Assembly (NCBI GenBank): GCA_019459145.1
Contig: JAIBEK010000009.1
Coordinates: 1 to 64,000, forward strand
DNA from: Arenimonas sp.
GTDB lineage: Bacteria > Pseudomonadota > Alphaproteobacteria > Rhizobiales > Rhizobiaceae
DNA length: 64,000 nt
Direction: 5' to 3'
The stretch's first letter is position 1. Each line of letters opens with the position of its first letter. The position numbers and the translations under genes were made by a program. Positions 26,647 to 34,513 of this stretch are shown piece by piece. Under the pieces are notes generated by a model that was given only the letters and a program-made list of their open reading frames with translations, had not been told where the DNA came from and ran no database searches.

Positions 26647-27624
26647 TCAGAGCCAGCCTTTCCAGCGGAAGAAGAGGAATGGAATGATCGCCGACAGCAG
26701 CATTGCGCCGATGGCAAGGGCGTAACCGAACTGCCAGTGGAGCTCCGGCATGAATTGGAAGTTCATCCCGTAGATCGAGGCGACCAGGGTCGGCGGCAGG
26801 AAGACCACCGAGGCGATCGAGAAGATCTTGATAATGGCGTTCTGCTCGACGCTGATCAGGCCGAGCGAGGCGTCGAGCAGGAAGGTGATGTTGTTCGACA
26901 CGAATCCGGCATGCTCGGACAGCGACTGGATGTCATGGGCGACGATGCGGCACAGTTCATCCGCCTCCCGGTCCTTTCGGACCAACGGCTGCGAGCGCAG
27001 GAAGGTGACCAGGCGCGACAGTGACATCAGGCTGTCGCGCGTCTTGCTCACCAGGCGGTGATGGCTGGCAATGTCGATCAGCTTGTCCTCAAGGAAGCGC
27101 GGCGGTCGGCGCTTCGCGGCCTTCCTGTCAACGAAGACCTCGGTCGACAGGGCGTCGAGGCGCGCCAAGCCGATCTCGAGCACTTCCGCCGTTCGATCGA
27201 CGACGGTCTCGAGCAGGCGTCCCAACATTTCCGCACCGGTCCGGTAGCAGCCGGGAACCCGCAAAAGCGCCGCGCTGAACAGGGCGAAGGCACGCGGTTC
27301 GGCGTATCGGATGGTGATGAGACGGTTACCGCTAAGGATGAAGGCAACGTCGGTGAGTTCCGGCAGATCGGTCTCCACGTGATAGACCAGGGAACTGGTC
27401 ATGAAGACGACGCTGTCTTCGACATAAAGCCGACTTGACGGTTCGATGTCCTTGAGATCCTCGCGCGTCGGCAAGGGCACGCCGAGCAGTCGCTCGGCCA
27501 GCGCCTCCTCGGCCCGGTCCGGATTGACGAGGTCGAGCCACAGGATGGCGGGGTCGAGACTGGTTCGCGGATCGCTTGCGGAGATGATCTCCGCCGTGCC
27601 GTCGGGTCGATACGCCCTGATCAA
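26647..27624 (-). CDS. corA: CorA family magnesium/divalent cation transporter
   Basis: 325 residues from a TTG at 27624. The long helical cytoplasmic domain ends in two membrane helices with the pore motif YGMNF at about residue 283-287 and the second helix SAIIPFLFFRWKGWL. No clear ribosome site precedes the TTG; no better in-frame start is nearby, and the N-terminus MIRAYRPDG matches relatives. It moves magnesium (also cobalt or nickel). No riboswitch was evident in the upstream 250 bp. Confidence 0.93.
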   Translation of the reverse strand: MIRAYRPDGTAEIISASDPRTSLDPAILWLDLVNPDRAEEALAERLLGVPLPTREDLKDIEPSSRLYVEDSVVFMTSSLVYHVETDLPELTDVAFILSGNRLITIRYAEPRAFALFSAALLRVPGCYRTGAEMLGRLLETVVDRTAEVLEIGLARLDALSTEVFVDRKAAKRRPPRFLEDKLIDIASHHRLVSKTRDSLMSLSRLVTFLRSQPLVRKDREADELCRIVAHDIQSLSEHAGFVSNNITFLLDASLGLISVEQNAIIKIFSIASVVFLPPTLVASIYGMNFQFMPELHWQFGYALAIGAMLLSAIIPFLFFRWKGWL

Positions 27625-27806
27625 GTTCTAAACACTCTCATGACACCCTGTTTCCCGGCCGCTGCTGGTCACAGCGGGCGACCAAACACCTCGCCGCGAA
27701 AAAATGCAAGCGCCGTGTTGCGGCGACCGGCGGTGCGCACAGAGCATGCTTTTCGCTCGCGATCCGCGCATTGGCGTAAATCATCATGAGGAAACGCCAA
27801 GATTGA

Positions 27807-27886
27807 CTTGTATCAAGGCACGGCCGACCCGTGACGTTAACATTCGGTACGTTCCGGCCATCGGAATAGCAACATTCTGGAGGAAT
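27807..27886 (+). promoter_or_regulatory. Structured 5' leader of hsp20, possible thermosensor
   Basis: Visible elements are a short palindrome CTTGTATCAAG (27807-27817), a hairpin TTCCG/CGGAA (27852-27856 and 27862-27866), and a small hairpin ATTC/GAAT (27874-27877 and 27883-27886). The last holds the Shine-Dalgarno TGGAGG inside or across it. Rhizobial small heat shock genes often use ROSE-type RNA thermometers. This one lacks a clear ROSE consensus, so a thermosensor is a guess. Confidence 0.35.
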
Positions 27887-27888
27887 AC

Positions 27889-28362
27889 ATGGCAGACAAG
27901 TCACCCAATATCCTTCCAAGCCTCTGGTCCGACAATCCCTTCGCCGATCTCCGCAAGGAAATGGATCAGGTCGTCGAAAACTTCTTTGGCAAGAACAAGA
28001 TGCTCTCCGTATCCGAAGGCGAAAGCTTTCTCGCTCCGTCGATTGACGTCGTCGAGAAGGACGACCAGATCGTGCTGACCGCCGAGCTTCCCGGTATCGC
28101 CGAAAACGACATCGATATCTCGATCCAGAAAGGCGTGCTGAGCCTCAAGGGCGAGAAGAAGATGGAAACGAAGGACGACAAGGACAATTACCATGTCGTC
28201 GAGCGGCGCTATGGCAGCTTCCAGCGCTCGATGACGTTACCGTCCAGCGTCGACGAAGCGGCAGTCACCGCCAAGTTCGACAAGGGCGTGCTGACCGTCA
28301 CCATGCCCAAGAAGCCGGGCACCGCCCCGGTCGAACGCAAGATCGCGATCGAAAAACAATAA
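27889..28362 (+). CDS. Small heat shock protein, Hsp20 family
   Basis: 157 residues. An N-terminal arm (about 1-48) precedes the alpha-crystallin domain (about 49-145): PSIDVVEKDDQIVLTAELPG, IQKGVLSLKGEKK, RRYGSFQRSMTLP and KFDKGVLTVTMPK (the A-x-x-x-n-GVL signature). It holds unfolding proteins for refolding. It has its own leader and a convergent neighbour, mrp. GGAGG lies five bases before the ATG. Confidence 0.95.
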   Translation: MADKSPNILPSLWSDNPFADLRKEMDQVVENFFGKNKMLSVSEGESFLAPSIDVVEKDDQIVLTAELPGIAENDIDISIQKGVLSLKGEKKMETKDDKDNYHVVERRYGSFQRSMTLPSSVDEAAVTAKFDKGVLTVTMPKKPGTAPVERKIAIEKQ

Positions 28363-28377
28363 TAGATCGCGTCATCC

Positions 28378-28403
28378 AGCCGCCCTCTCCGCCGGGGGCG
28401 GCT
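28378..28403. terminator. Hairpin between convergent hsp20 and mrp
   Basis: AGCCGCCC (28378-28385) and GGGCGGCT (28396-28403) form a perfect 8-bp stem with a 10-base loop. No T-run follows on either strand, so it may be a weak bidirectional terminator. Confidence 0.4.
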
Positions 28404-28428
28404 GTCGAATATCTCGGGCCGTCTCGGC

Positions 28429-29592
28429 CTACTCGAAGACGATCGAAGGGGCGGCACGTCCGGAGCGGGCCTGAACCTCACTCCACACCTTCACGGCAAT
28501 CTCGCGATAGACCTTGGCCTGAGGCCCCTGCGGATCGGAGACGACGACCGGCGTTCCGGCATCCGAGGTCTCGCGAATGGCGATGGTCAGCGGCACCTCG
28601 CCGAGGAAGGGCACGCCGATCTTGTCGGCCTCGGCCCGCGCCCCGCCATGACCGAAGATGTCATAGCGGTTTCCGGTATCGGGGGCGATGAAATAGCTCA
28701 TGTTCTCGACAATGCCGAGAACCGGAACCTCGACCTTGTTGAACATGTTGAGGCCCTTGCGGGCGTCGATCAGGGCCAAATCCTGCGGGGTCGAGACGAT
28801 CACGGCCCCCGACAGCGGCACCTGCTGGGCCATGGTCAATTGCGCGTCGCCGGTGCCCGGCGGCATGTCGACCACCAGCACGTCGAGATCGCCCCAGGCG
28901 ACTTCGCGCAGCATCTGCATCAGCGCCGACTGGACCATCGGTCCGCGCCAGATCATCGCCGTGCCCTCATCGACCAGAAAGCCCATGGACATGACCTTGA
29001 TGCCGTAATTCTCCATCGGCACGATGATGCGGTTCTCGATCTGCTGCGGACGGCCGGTAATCCCCATCAGCCGCGGCAGGGAGGGACCGTAGACATCGGC
29101 GTCGAGAATGCCGACCTTGAGGCCGTTGGCCTTCATCGCCAGAGCGAGGTTCACCGCCGTCGTCGACTTGCCGACGCCGCCCTTGCCGGAGGCGACCGCG
29201 ATGATCGCGCCGATGCCGGGAATGGTCTGCCTGGCCGGACGCTGGCCGGACGGCGCCTGGGTAGGCGCCTGGCCCGGGGCATGTGAATGGGCATGGCCGT
29301 GGGCTGCCGGTTGCGGCCTTGCCGCGGGTGCAGCACCCGCCTTGCGCTCGGCCGTCAAGCTGACCAGCGCGCCCTTGACGCCGGGCATTGCCTTGACAGC
29401 GCGTTCGGCGGCTTGGCGCAACGGTTCCAGTTCGTCGGCGCGTTCGGCGGGGACGGTGATGGAGAAATAGACCTTGGCGTCCGAGATGAAGACGTCGGAG
29501 ACCATGCCGAGGCTGACCACATCGCGTTCGAAACCCGGACCGCGAACGGTCTTCAGCGTCTCCAGAACCTCATCTCTCGTGACTGCGCTCAT
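28429..29592 (-). CDS. mrp: Mrp/ApbC family iron-sulfur carrier ATPase
   Basis: 387 residues. An N-terminal MIP18/DUF59 domain (about 1-90) is followed by a Pro/Ala/His linker and the P-loop domain with the deviant Walker A IIAVASGKGGVGKSTT and DMPPGTGDAQL. The CxxC that carries a shared cluster in E. coli ApbC and human NUBPL is absent: at ENMSYFIAPDTGNRYDIFG the two Cys positions are Ala and Thr. Some alphaproteobacterial relatives seem to share this, so it may be a lineage trait. The role in Fe-S assembly is therefore less certain. Confidence 0.9.
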   Translation of the reverse strand: MSAVTRDEVLETLKTVRGPGFERDVVSLGMVSDVFISDAKVYFSITVPAERADELEPLRQAAERAVKAMPGVKGALVSLTAERKAGAAPAARPQPAAHGHAHSHAPGQAPTQAPSGQRPARQTIPGIGAIIAVASGKGGVGKSTTAVNLALAMKANGLKVGILDADVYGPSLPRLMGITGRPQQIENRIIVPMENYGIKVMSMGFLVDEGTAMIWRGPMVQSALMQMLREVAWGDLDVLVVDMPPGTGDAQLTMAQQVPLSGAVIVSTPQDLALIDARKGLNMFNKVEVPVLGIVENMSYFIAPDTGNRYDIFGHGGARAEADKIGVPFLGEVPLTIAIRETSDAGTPVVVSDPQGPQAKVYREIAVKVWSEVQARSGRAAPSIVFE

Positions 29593-30073
29593 TCCACCCT
29601 CTCAGCATTCCGCTCCGCCGGGGAGCCGGTTGTGCCCTAGATAGTGGACGGGGGCCGGTTCGCCAACCGGAAAAGCGCGCGTGGGCGAGATCCAGGCAGC
29701 GACGAAGAGGCCTGACGGCCACGCAGTCGACGATGGGGCGAAAAAGAAAACCGCCGCCAAATCATGCCCGGACTGGCGGACATTCTTGACGACGGCTTCC
29801 CTTGCCGCACCTTTTTCAGGTGACTTGCAGCGTCCCCTCTGGACTTGTTTCTATCAATGCAGAAACCGTGCCAGTCTGGTGTGCTTCGCTGTTCATGAAG
29901 GATTTCAGTGAGATGGGGGGCCGGGTGGATCAACCGCCCTGTAAGACGGGGCCTGGCCTGCCCGTGTTTTGTGCGCGCCTATCGCGGCAAGAACAAATTT
30001 GAGGCAGACCATGCCGGCCAGCGGACAAGGTGGGCGAAGATCTGGGCGAGGGAGGAAACCGGCGCAAGCGGCC
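29593..30073. other. Intergenic region, no gene seen
   Basis: 480 bp between the mrp start and the LuxR-type gene stop. Open frames here (a 98-codon minus frame and a 76-codon plus frame) have no ribosome site, no recognisable family and irregular codon use. No tRNA, terminator or repeat was found. Confidence 0.6.
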
Positions 30074-30811
30074 CTACTTGATCAGTCCGAGCCTCAGCGC
30101 CTTGGCGACCGCCTGCGTGCGGTTGACAGTGTCGAGCTTCTTGGTGGCACGGTTGAGATAATGATTGATGGTATGCTCGGACAGGCCGAGGATTTCGGCG
30201 ATCTCGACGCTGGTCTTGCCGGCGGCCGTCCAGTTCAGGCAGTCGATCTCCCGCTCGGTCAACATGTCCGTCGCCCGATTGTCCAGTTCGCGGATTTCGG
30301 CCAGTCGATTGTAGACATGAACCGAGAGATACATCAGTTCCATCATCTCGGCGGCGGTGAAGTCCGGCCTGTCCCCGGCGAAGGACACCGCGCCGCGCAT
30401 GCCGGAAGCGTCATGCACGGGAAAATAGGCGCCGCGCGGCATGCGGTAGCGCTCGAACATCGACTTCGACAGATCCATCGTGCGCGCATCGCGCTGCTTG
30501 ACGACATGGTCGATATTGAAGGTGAACGGCGCGGTGGCAAGCCGCAGGCGGGTCAGGATCGGGCTCGAAGACAGGAGCGCCGTCTGGTCGTATTCGGAGA
30601 TCAGATCCGCCGGCCAATTGGTGATGATCGAATTGCTCGACAGATCGAGCGATGTCGCCGCCGGCAGGTTCAGCACCATGAACGCGCGCGCGCCATAGTT
30701 CTCCGTCAACCGCTTCATGAAACGGAAGACGTCGAACTGGGTTTTGAATCCGGCGATCTCGGCGACGTAGTCCGCAATCCGGTCGGCGCCGTCAGTTTGC
30801 ATCACAGTCAT
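30074..30811 (-). CDS. LuxR-type transcriptional regulator, orphan (no luxI nearby)
   Basis: 245 residues from ATG at 30811. An N-terminal autoinducer-binding-like domain (about 15-165) is followed by a C-terminal LuxR helix-turn-helix (about 180-242: LTEREIDCLNWTAAGKTSVEIAEILGLS is split by HTINHYLNRATKKL). Aligned by eye to TraR, Tyr61, Pro71 and Gly113 are kept. Trp57 is Leu, Asp70 is Ser and Trp85 is Phe. Since Asp70 holds the acyl-homoserine lactone amide, a different ligand or none is likely. No synthase is present in the window. Confidence 0.85.
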   Translation of the reverse strand: MTVMQTDGADRIADYVAEIAGFKTQFDVFRFMKRLTENYGARAFMVLNLPAATSLDLSSNSIITNWPADLISEYDQTALLSSSPILTRLRLATAPFTFNIDHVVKQRDARTMDLSKSMFERYRMPRGAYFPVHDASGMRGAVSFAGDRPDFTAAEMMELMYLSVHVYNRLAEIRELDNRATDMLTEREIDCLNWTAAGKTSVEIAEILGLSEHTINHYLNRATKKLDTVNRTQAVAKALRLGLIK

Positions 30812-31198
30812 TGTACAGTTTCTTCGCAAGGCCCCAGAATCAACAGGCGACAATCTCAGTCTGCACAAGAGCCCGGCCTCCGGCGGACCGAAGGCGGATG
30901 TTGCGCAGTGTGTCCGCCCCCCTAGAACGCACCCGACCACGCATGACAATCGTCAATTATCTCCCTCCACACACCGCTTATGATTGATGCGACCAGTCAT
31001 TTTTTGACAGGGATGGAAGATTTGTATCGACTGCGTCAGACCAGCCTACCGGATTGCCTACGAATCCAGCCGGCCGACGCGGTGGACAATAGCCGCAGAA
31101 ATGGACCGCAGTCCAGCAACTAACTTTATTTTACGGTAAACCCCTGCCAATACGGGGTCGACAACCGTTTGCCACGACACCTCCATGGGAGAAGACAA
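30812..31198. other. Divergent intergenic region, LuxR-type gene / SMP-30 gene
   Basis: 387 bp without a gene. It has a TTGACA at 31004-31009 with no good -10 at 17 bp, and a short CCCC/GGGG hairpin near 31142-31158. It probably carries promoters for both flanking genes, but none could be fixed. Confidence 0.5.
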
Positions 31199-32086
31199 GT
31201 GACCTCACACCATCCGTTTGCGGGAAAGGTTCTCGACGAGACGAGACTGGAGCTTGGAGAAGGCCCCCTTTACGATCCCGAACTCGACTGCCTCTGGTGG
31301 TTCGACATTCTCGGGCAGAGCCTGCGACGCCTCGACCTCGCCAGCGGATCCGTCACCACGCAGACCCTGCCCTTCTTGGGCAGCGTGATCGCCCGCATCG
31401 ACGGACGCAGCCACCTCGTCGCGTCCGACCAGGGTCTGTTCCTGCGCGATCTGGGCTCCGGCGCATTCACCCCTTACTGCGAACTGGAACCGTCCAGCCG
31501 TGGCAATCGCTCCAATGACGGCCGCGTGCATCCTTGCGGCGCGCTGTGGATCGGCACGATGGGCAAGGATGCCGCAACCGGCGCCGGCGCGATCTACCAC
31601 GTCGCCGGCCAGGCCGTGACCCGGTTGTTCGACAAGGTGAGCATTCCCAATTCGATCTGCTTCTCGCCCGACGGTGCCACCGGCTATTTCGTCGATTCCA
31701 GGGTCAACACGCTGATGCGGGTGCCACTGGACGCGGCGACCGGCCTTCCCGCCGGCGATGCCAGCGTATTGATCGACGGACGTGGCCGGCCAGGGGTGTT
31801 CGACGGCTCGGTGTGCGATGCCAGGGGCGATATCTGGAATGCGCGCTGGGGCGGCGGCGGGGTGGATCAATATGATCCGCAGGGCCGCCACCTTGCCCGC
31901 TACGACATGCCGGCAAATCGCGTGACCTGCCCGGCCTTCATCGGACCCAATGCCGATCGGCTGATCGTCACGTCCTGCTTTGAAGGCCTCGACGCCGCCG
32001 GGCGCGCCGAATATCCGCTGGCGGGTGCCACGTTCGAACTGGGCGTCCCCGTCGAAGGCCGCATCGAGCCCGCCTTCAAGCCGTGA
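31199..32086 (+). CDS. SMP-30/gluconolactonase/LRE family protein
   Basis: 295 residues from GTG at 31199 with GGGAGAAG seven bases upstream. The six-bladed propeller metal ligands are visible: Glu in LELGEGPLYD (about 17), Asn in SNDGRVHP and PNSICFSPD, and Asp in FDGSVCDARGDIWNARW. Such enzymes hydrolyse sugar-acid lactones, often in arabinose, galactose or xylose breakdown. No sugar operon surrounds it, so the substrate is unknown. It is divergent from the LuxR-type gene. Confidence 0.88.
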   Translation: MTSHHPFAGKVLDETRLELGEGPLYDPELDCLWWFDILGQSLRRLDLASGSVTTQTLPFLGSVIARIDGRSHLVASDQGLFLRDLGSGAFTPYCELEPSSRGNRSNDGRVHPCGALWIGTMGKDAATGAGAIYHVAGQAVTRLFDKVSIPNSICFSPDGATGYFVDSRVNTLMRVPLDAATGLPAGDASVLIDGRGRPGVFDGSVCDARGDIWNARWGGGGVDQYDPQGRHLARYDMPANRVTCPAFIGPNADRLIVTSCFEGLDAAGRAEYPLAGATFELGVPVEGRIEPAFKP

Positions 32087-32307
32087 CGGTTTCGGGTCGG
32101 CGAACAGCCGGCCCATCGCCATCATGTGTCAATGACGCGCAAAATTGTTCCATGCGAGGAGAAAAATATACCCGAAAAAATTGCGGGAACGAATAGTGGC
32201 GACACGCATTTTCCTCTCGAACCGACGTGATCGGCTCCGCCCCGCCAAGACGGGCCAAGCGGATCGCGTCTTTCGCAAGACCATCTCAGAGGAAAGGTAG
32301 GTCCACC

Positions 32308-32916
32308 ATGAAAAAGACCCTCAACGCTTTCGCCGCCGCAGTTCTGCTCGGCTCGACCGCAATCGCTCCGTTCGCCTATGCCCAGGACGCGACCGCCCCG
32401 GCCGCAGGTACCGAGGCTCCGGCCGCGACCGGCACCGAAGCTCCGGCAGTCGCTCCGATGACAGACGCCGCTCCGAACGCTGCGGCAACGACGCCGGCTG
32501 ATCCGGCTGCCGCCAATACCAACATGGCTGCCACGACCGACACCTATCTGACCGAGCAGAGCGAAAGCCAGCTCAGCGCCAACAACTTCATCGGCCAGTC
32601 GGTCTACACTTCGGGCGATGAAACCATCGGCGAGATCAACGACCTGATCATCGAGGAAAAGGGCGGCATCGTCGCTGCGGTGATCGGTGTGGGCGGCTTC
32701 CTCGGCATCGGTGAAAAGGATGTCGCGGTTCCGATGAGCAAGATCACGGTCACCCGTGATGCCGACGATGTGGACGAGCTTCGTCTGACGACGATGGAAA
32801 CCGCCGAAACGCTCAAGGGCGCTCCGGAGTTCAAGAAGCTCGACGCCCAGGCTGACGCCGGCTCGACCATGACCCCGACCGACAACACCACCACCTCGTC
32901 GACGGTTACCAAGTAA
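32308..32916 (+). CDS. Secreted PRC-barrel domain protein
   Basis: 202 residues from ATG at 32308, with GAGG and AAGG stretches just upstream. A signal peptide (1-25, cut after FAYA-Q) is followed by an Ala/Pro/Thr-rich spacer (about 26-80) and a single PRC barrel (about 90-160: FIGQSVYTSGDETIGEINDLI, VIGVGGFLGIGEKDVAVP). The tail is rich in Thr and Ser. PRC-barrel proteins of this layout are periplasmic or surface proteins in rhizobia; the exact role is not known. It ends at a strong terminator. Confidence 0.85.
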   Translation: MKKTLNAFAAAVLLGSTAIAPFAYAQDATAPAAGTEAPAATGTEAPAVAPMTDAAPNAAATTPADPAAANTNMAATTDTYLTEQSESQLSANNFIGQSVYTSGDETIGEINDLIIEEKGGIVAAVIGVGGFLGIGEKDVAVPMSKITVTRDADDVDELRLTTMETAETLKGAPEFKKLDAQADAGSTMTPTDNTTTSSTVTK

Positions 32917-32946
32917 CCTGGAACGAGGGACGTGTTGACCCCATTG

Positions 32947-32974
32947 AGGGCGATGCTTCGGCATCGCCCTTTTT
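32947..32974 (+). terminator. Rho-independent terminator after PRC-barrel gene
   Basis: The 10-bp stem AGGGCGATGC/GCATCGCCCT (32947-32956 and 32961-32970) is closed by a UUCG tetraloop and followed by a T-run. Confidence 0.95.
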
Positions 32975-33024
32975 GCTTGTCTGGTTTGTTTGTCTGAAAC
33001 GTCGCCCGAGGTGCCTGTATCGTT

Positions 33025-34386
33025 TCAGGCGCTGGCTCGCTCGACGAGGGCGAACTCATGATGGTGCGTGTCGAGATAGCGCAGCGTAGCCGCGGCATCC
33101 GCGGGCTTGCCGAAATAGTAGCCCTGTCCCATGCCGCAGCCGAGACGACGAAGTTTTTCGGCCTCCGACGCCGTTTCGATTCCCTCAGCCACCACTTCGA
33201 GATCGAGCCCCTCGCACATGGTGACGATCGCCTTGATGATGTGTTCCGACGTGCGGTCGGTGGTAATCGCCGAGACGAAGGCGCGGTCGATCTTGACCTT
33301 GTCGAAGGTGAAGTCGCGCAGGCGACCCAGGCTGGACTGGCCGGTGCCGAAGTCGTCGAGCGAGATGCGGATGCCGGCCGCGCGCAGATCGCCGATGATG
33401 CGGCGTGCCGTGTCGGCCGAGGTCATCACCGCGGTTTCGGTGATCTCCAGTTCGAGGCGGCGCGGATCGAAGCCGACCGCCGACAGGATCGACAGCGTGT
33501 TGGAGGCCGTGCGCGGGTCCATCAGTTGGGCGGAGGACAGGTTGAACGACAGGAAAAGTTCGCGCGGCCAGGCGAGCGTCGCCTCCGCCGCCTTGCGCAG
33601 CAGGGTTTCCGACAGCATGTCGATGAAGCCGCGCTCTTCCGCGAGGGGTACGAAAATGGCCGGCGAGACGAAGCCGAGGTCCGGATCGTTCCATCGGGCC
33701 AGCGCCTCGAAGCCGAGGACGCGGTTGTCGGCCAGCGAGACGATCGGCTGGAAATGAACGTCGACATTGTCGGTGATGATGGCATTGCGCAGCGCCTGCT
33801 CGAGCTGCGTGGCGCGCTTCATCTCCTGCGCGATCTCGCGCGAGTAGACGGTGATCTGGCCGCGGCCGCGGCGCTTGGATCGGTAGAGCGCGGTTTCGGC
33901 GCTCTTCATCAGTTCCTCGAAATCGGCCCCGGCAAAGGGATAGACGGCGAAACCGAGCGATGCGGAGAGACGGACATTGCGGTCGCCGAGATCGTAGGGT
34001 GCCGAAAGCACATCCTTGATCATCTGGCCGGTGCGCTCGGCACCGAGCCGCTCGAACACCAGCGGCAGGATGATGGCGAATTCGTCGCCGTCGTGGCGGG
34101 TGACGGTGGAACCGTCGGGTACGCAGGCCTTCAGCCGGTGCGCGACCTGGCAGAGAATCTCGTCACCGGCGACCGAGCCGAACAGATCGTTGATCGGCTT
34201 GAAGCCGTCGAGATTAACGATGGCAACCGTGAAGGGCGCCGGGTCGGCGGCGCGCTCGCCAGCCAGCAGTCGGACCTTGTCGCGCAGCCGGTACCGGTTG
34301 CCGAGGCCGGTCAGCTGATCGGTATAGGCCATCGCCTGAAGCTCGTTCTGGCTCACCTGAGGCAATGTTGGTCCGGCAGGGCCCAT
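33025..34386 (-). CDS. GGDEF-EAL protein (c-di-GMP phosphodiesterase, degenerate cyclase)
   Basis: 453 residues from ATG at 34386, which has AGGA seven bases upstream (a GTG at 34392 is too near it). A GGDEF domain (about 20-180) carries DGDEF instead of GGDEF. It is followed by an EAL domain (about 200-440) with all visible catalytic residues: EAL, FNLSSAQL, LEITETAV, SLDDFGTG, VKIDR, AEGIET. It probably breaks down cyclic di-GMP while the cyclase half binds GTP or is inert. No membrane or sensor domain is present. Confidence 0.88.
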   Translation of the reverse strand: MGPAGPTLPQVSQNELQAMAYTDQLTGLGNRYRLRDKVRLLAGERAADPAPFTVAIVNLDGFKPINDLFGSVAGDEILCQVAHRLKACVPDGSTVTRHDGDEFAIILPLVFERLGAERTGQMIKDVLSAPYDLGDRNVRLSASLGFAVYPFAGADFEELMKSAETALYRSKRRGRGQITVYSREIAQEMKRATQLEQALRNAIITDNVDVHFQPIVSLADNRVLGFEALARWNDPDLGFVSPAIFVPLAEERGFIDMLSETLLRKAAEATLAWPRELFLSFNLSSAQLMDPRTASNTLSILSAVGFDPRRLELEITETAVMTSADTARRIIGDLRAAGIRISLDDFGTGQSSLGRLRDFTFDKVKIDRAFVSAITTDRTSEHIIKAIVTMCEGLDLEVVAEGIETASEAEKLRRLGCGMGQGYYFGKPADAAATLRYLDTHHHEFALVERASA

Positions 34387-34513
34387 CGGCACATCCTGGA
34401 AAGAATCCTCTTCACTACTTCGTGAGGATGAGAGCCAAACATTAAAAAATGATAGAGTTTCCGCAGAGTTGCGCCATCGCCCCGACCCATTATTTGGGGG
34501 GTTGACAGGCCGT

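Noticed and set aside
27807..27888. ROSE RNA thermometer at hsp20
   Set aside because: The leader is structured, but the conserved ROSE anti-Shine-Dalgarno segment could not be found, so it is listed only as a possible sensor.
32186..32210. EcfG-type promoter (GGAAC-N16-CATT) upstream of the PRC-barrel gene
   Set aside because: The -10 departs from CGTT and the position is about 100 bp from the start; too weak to report as a feature.
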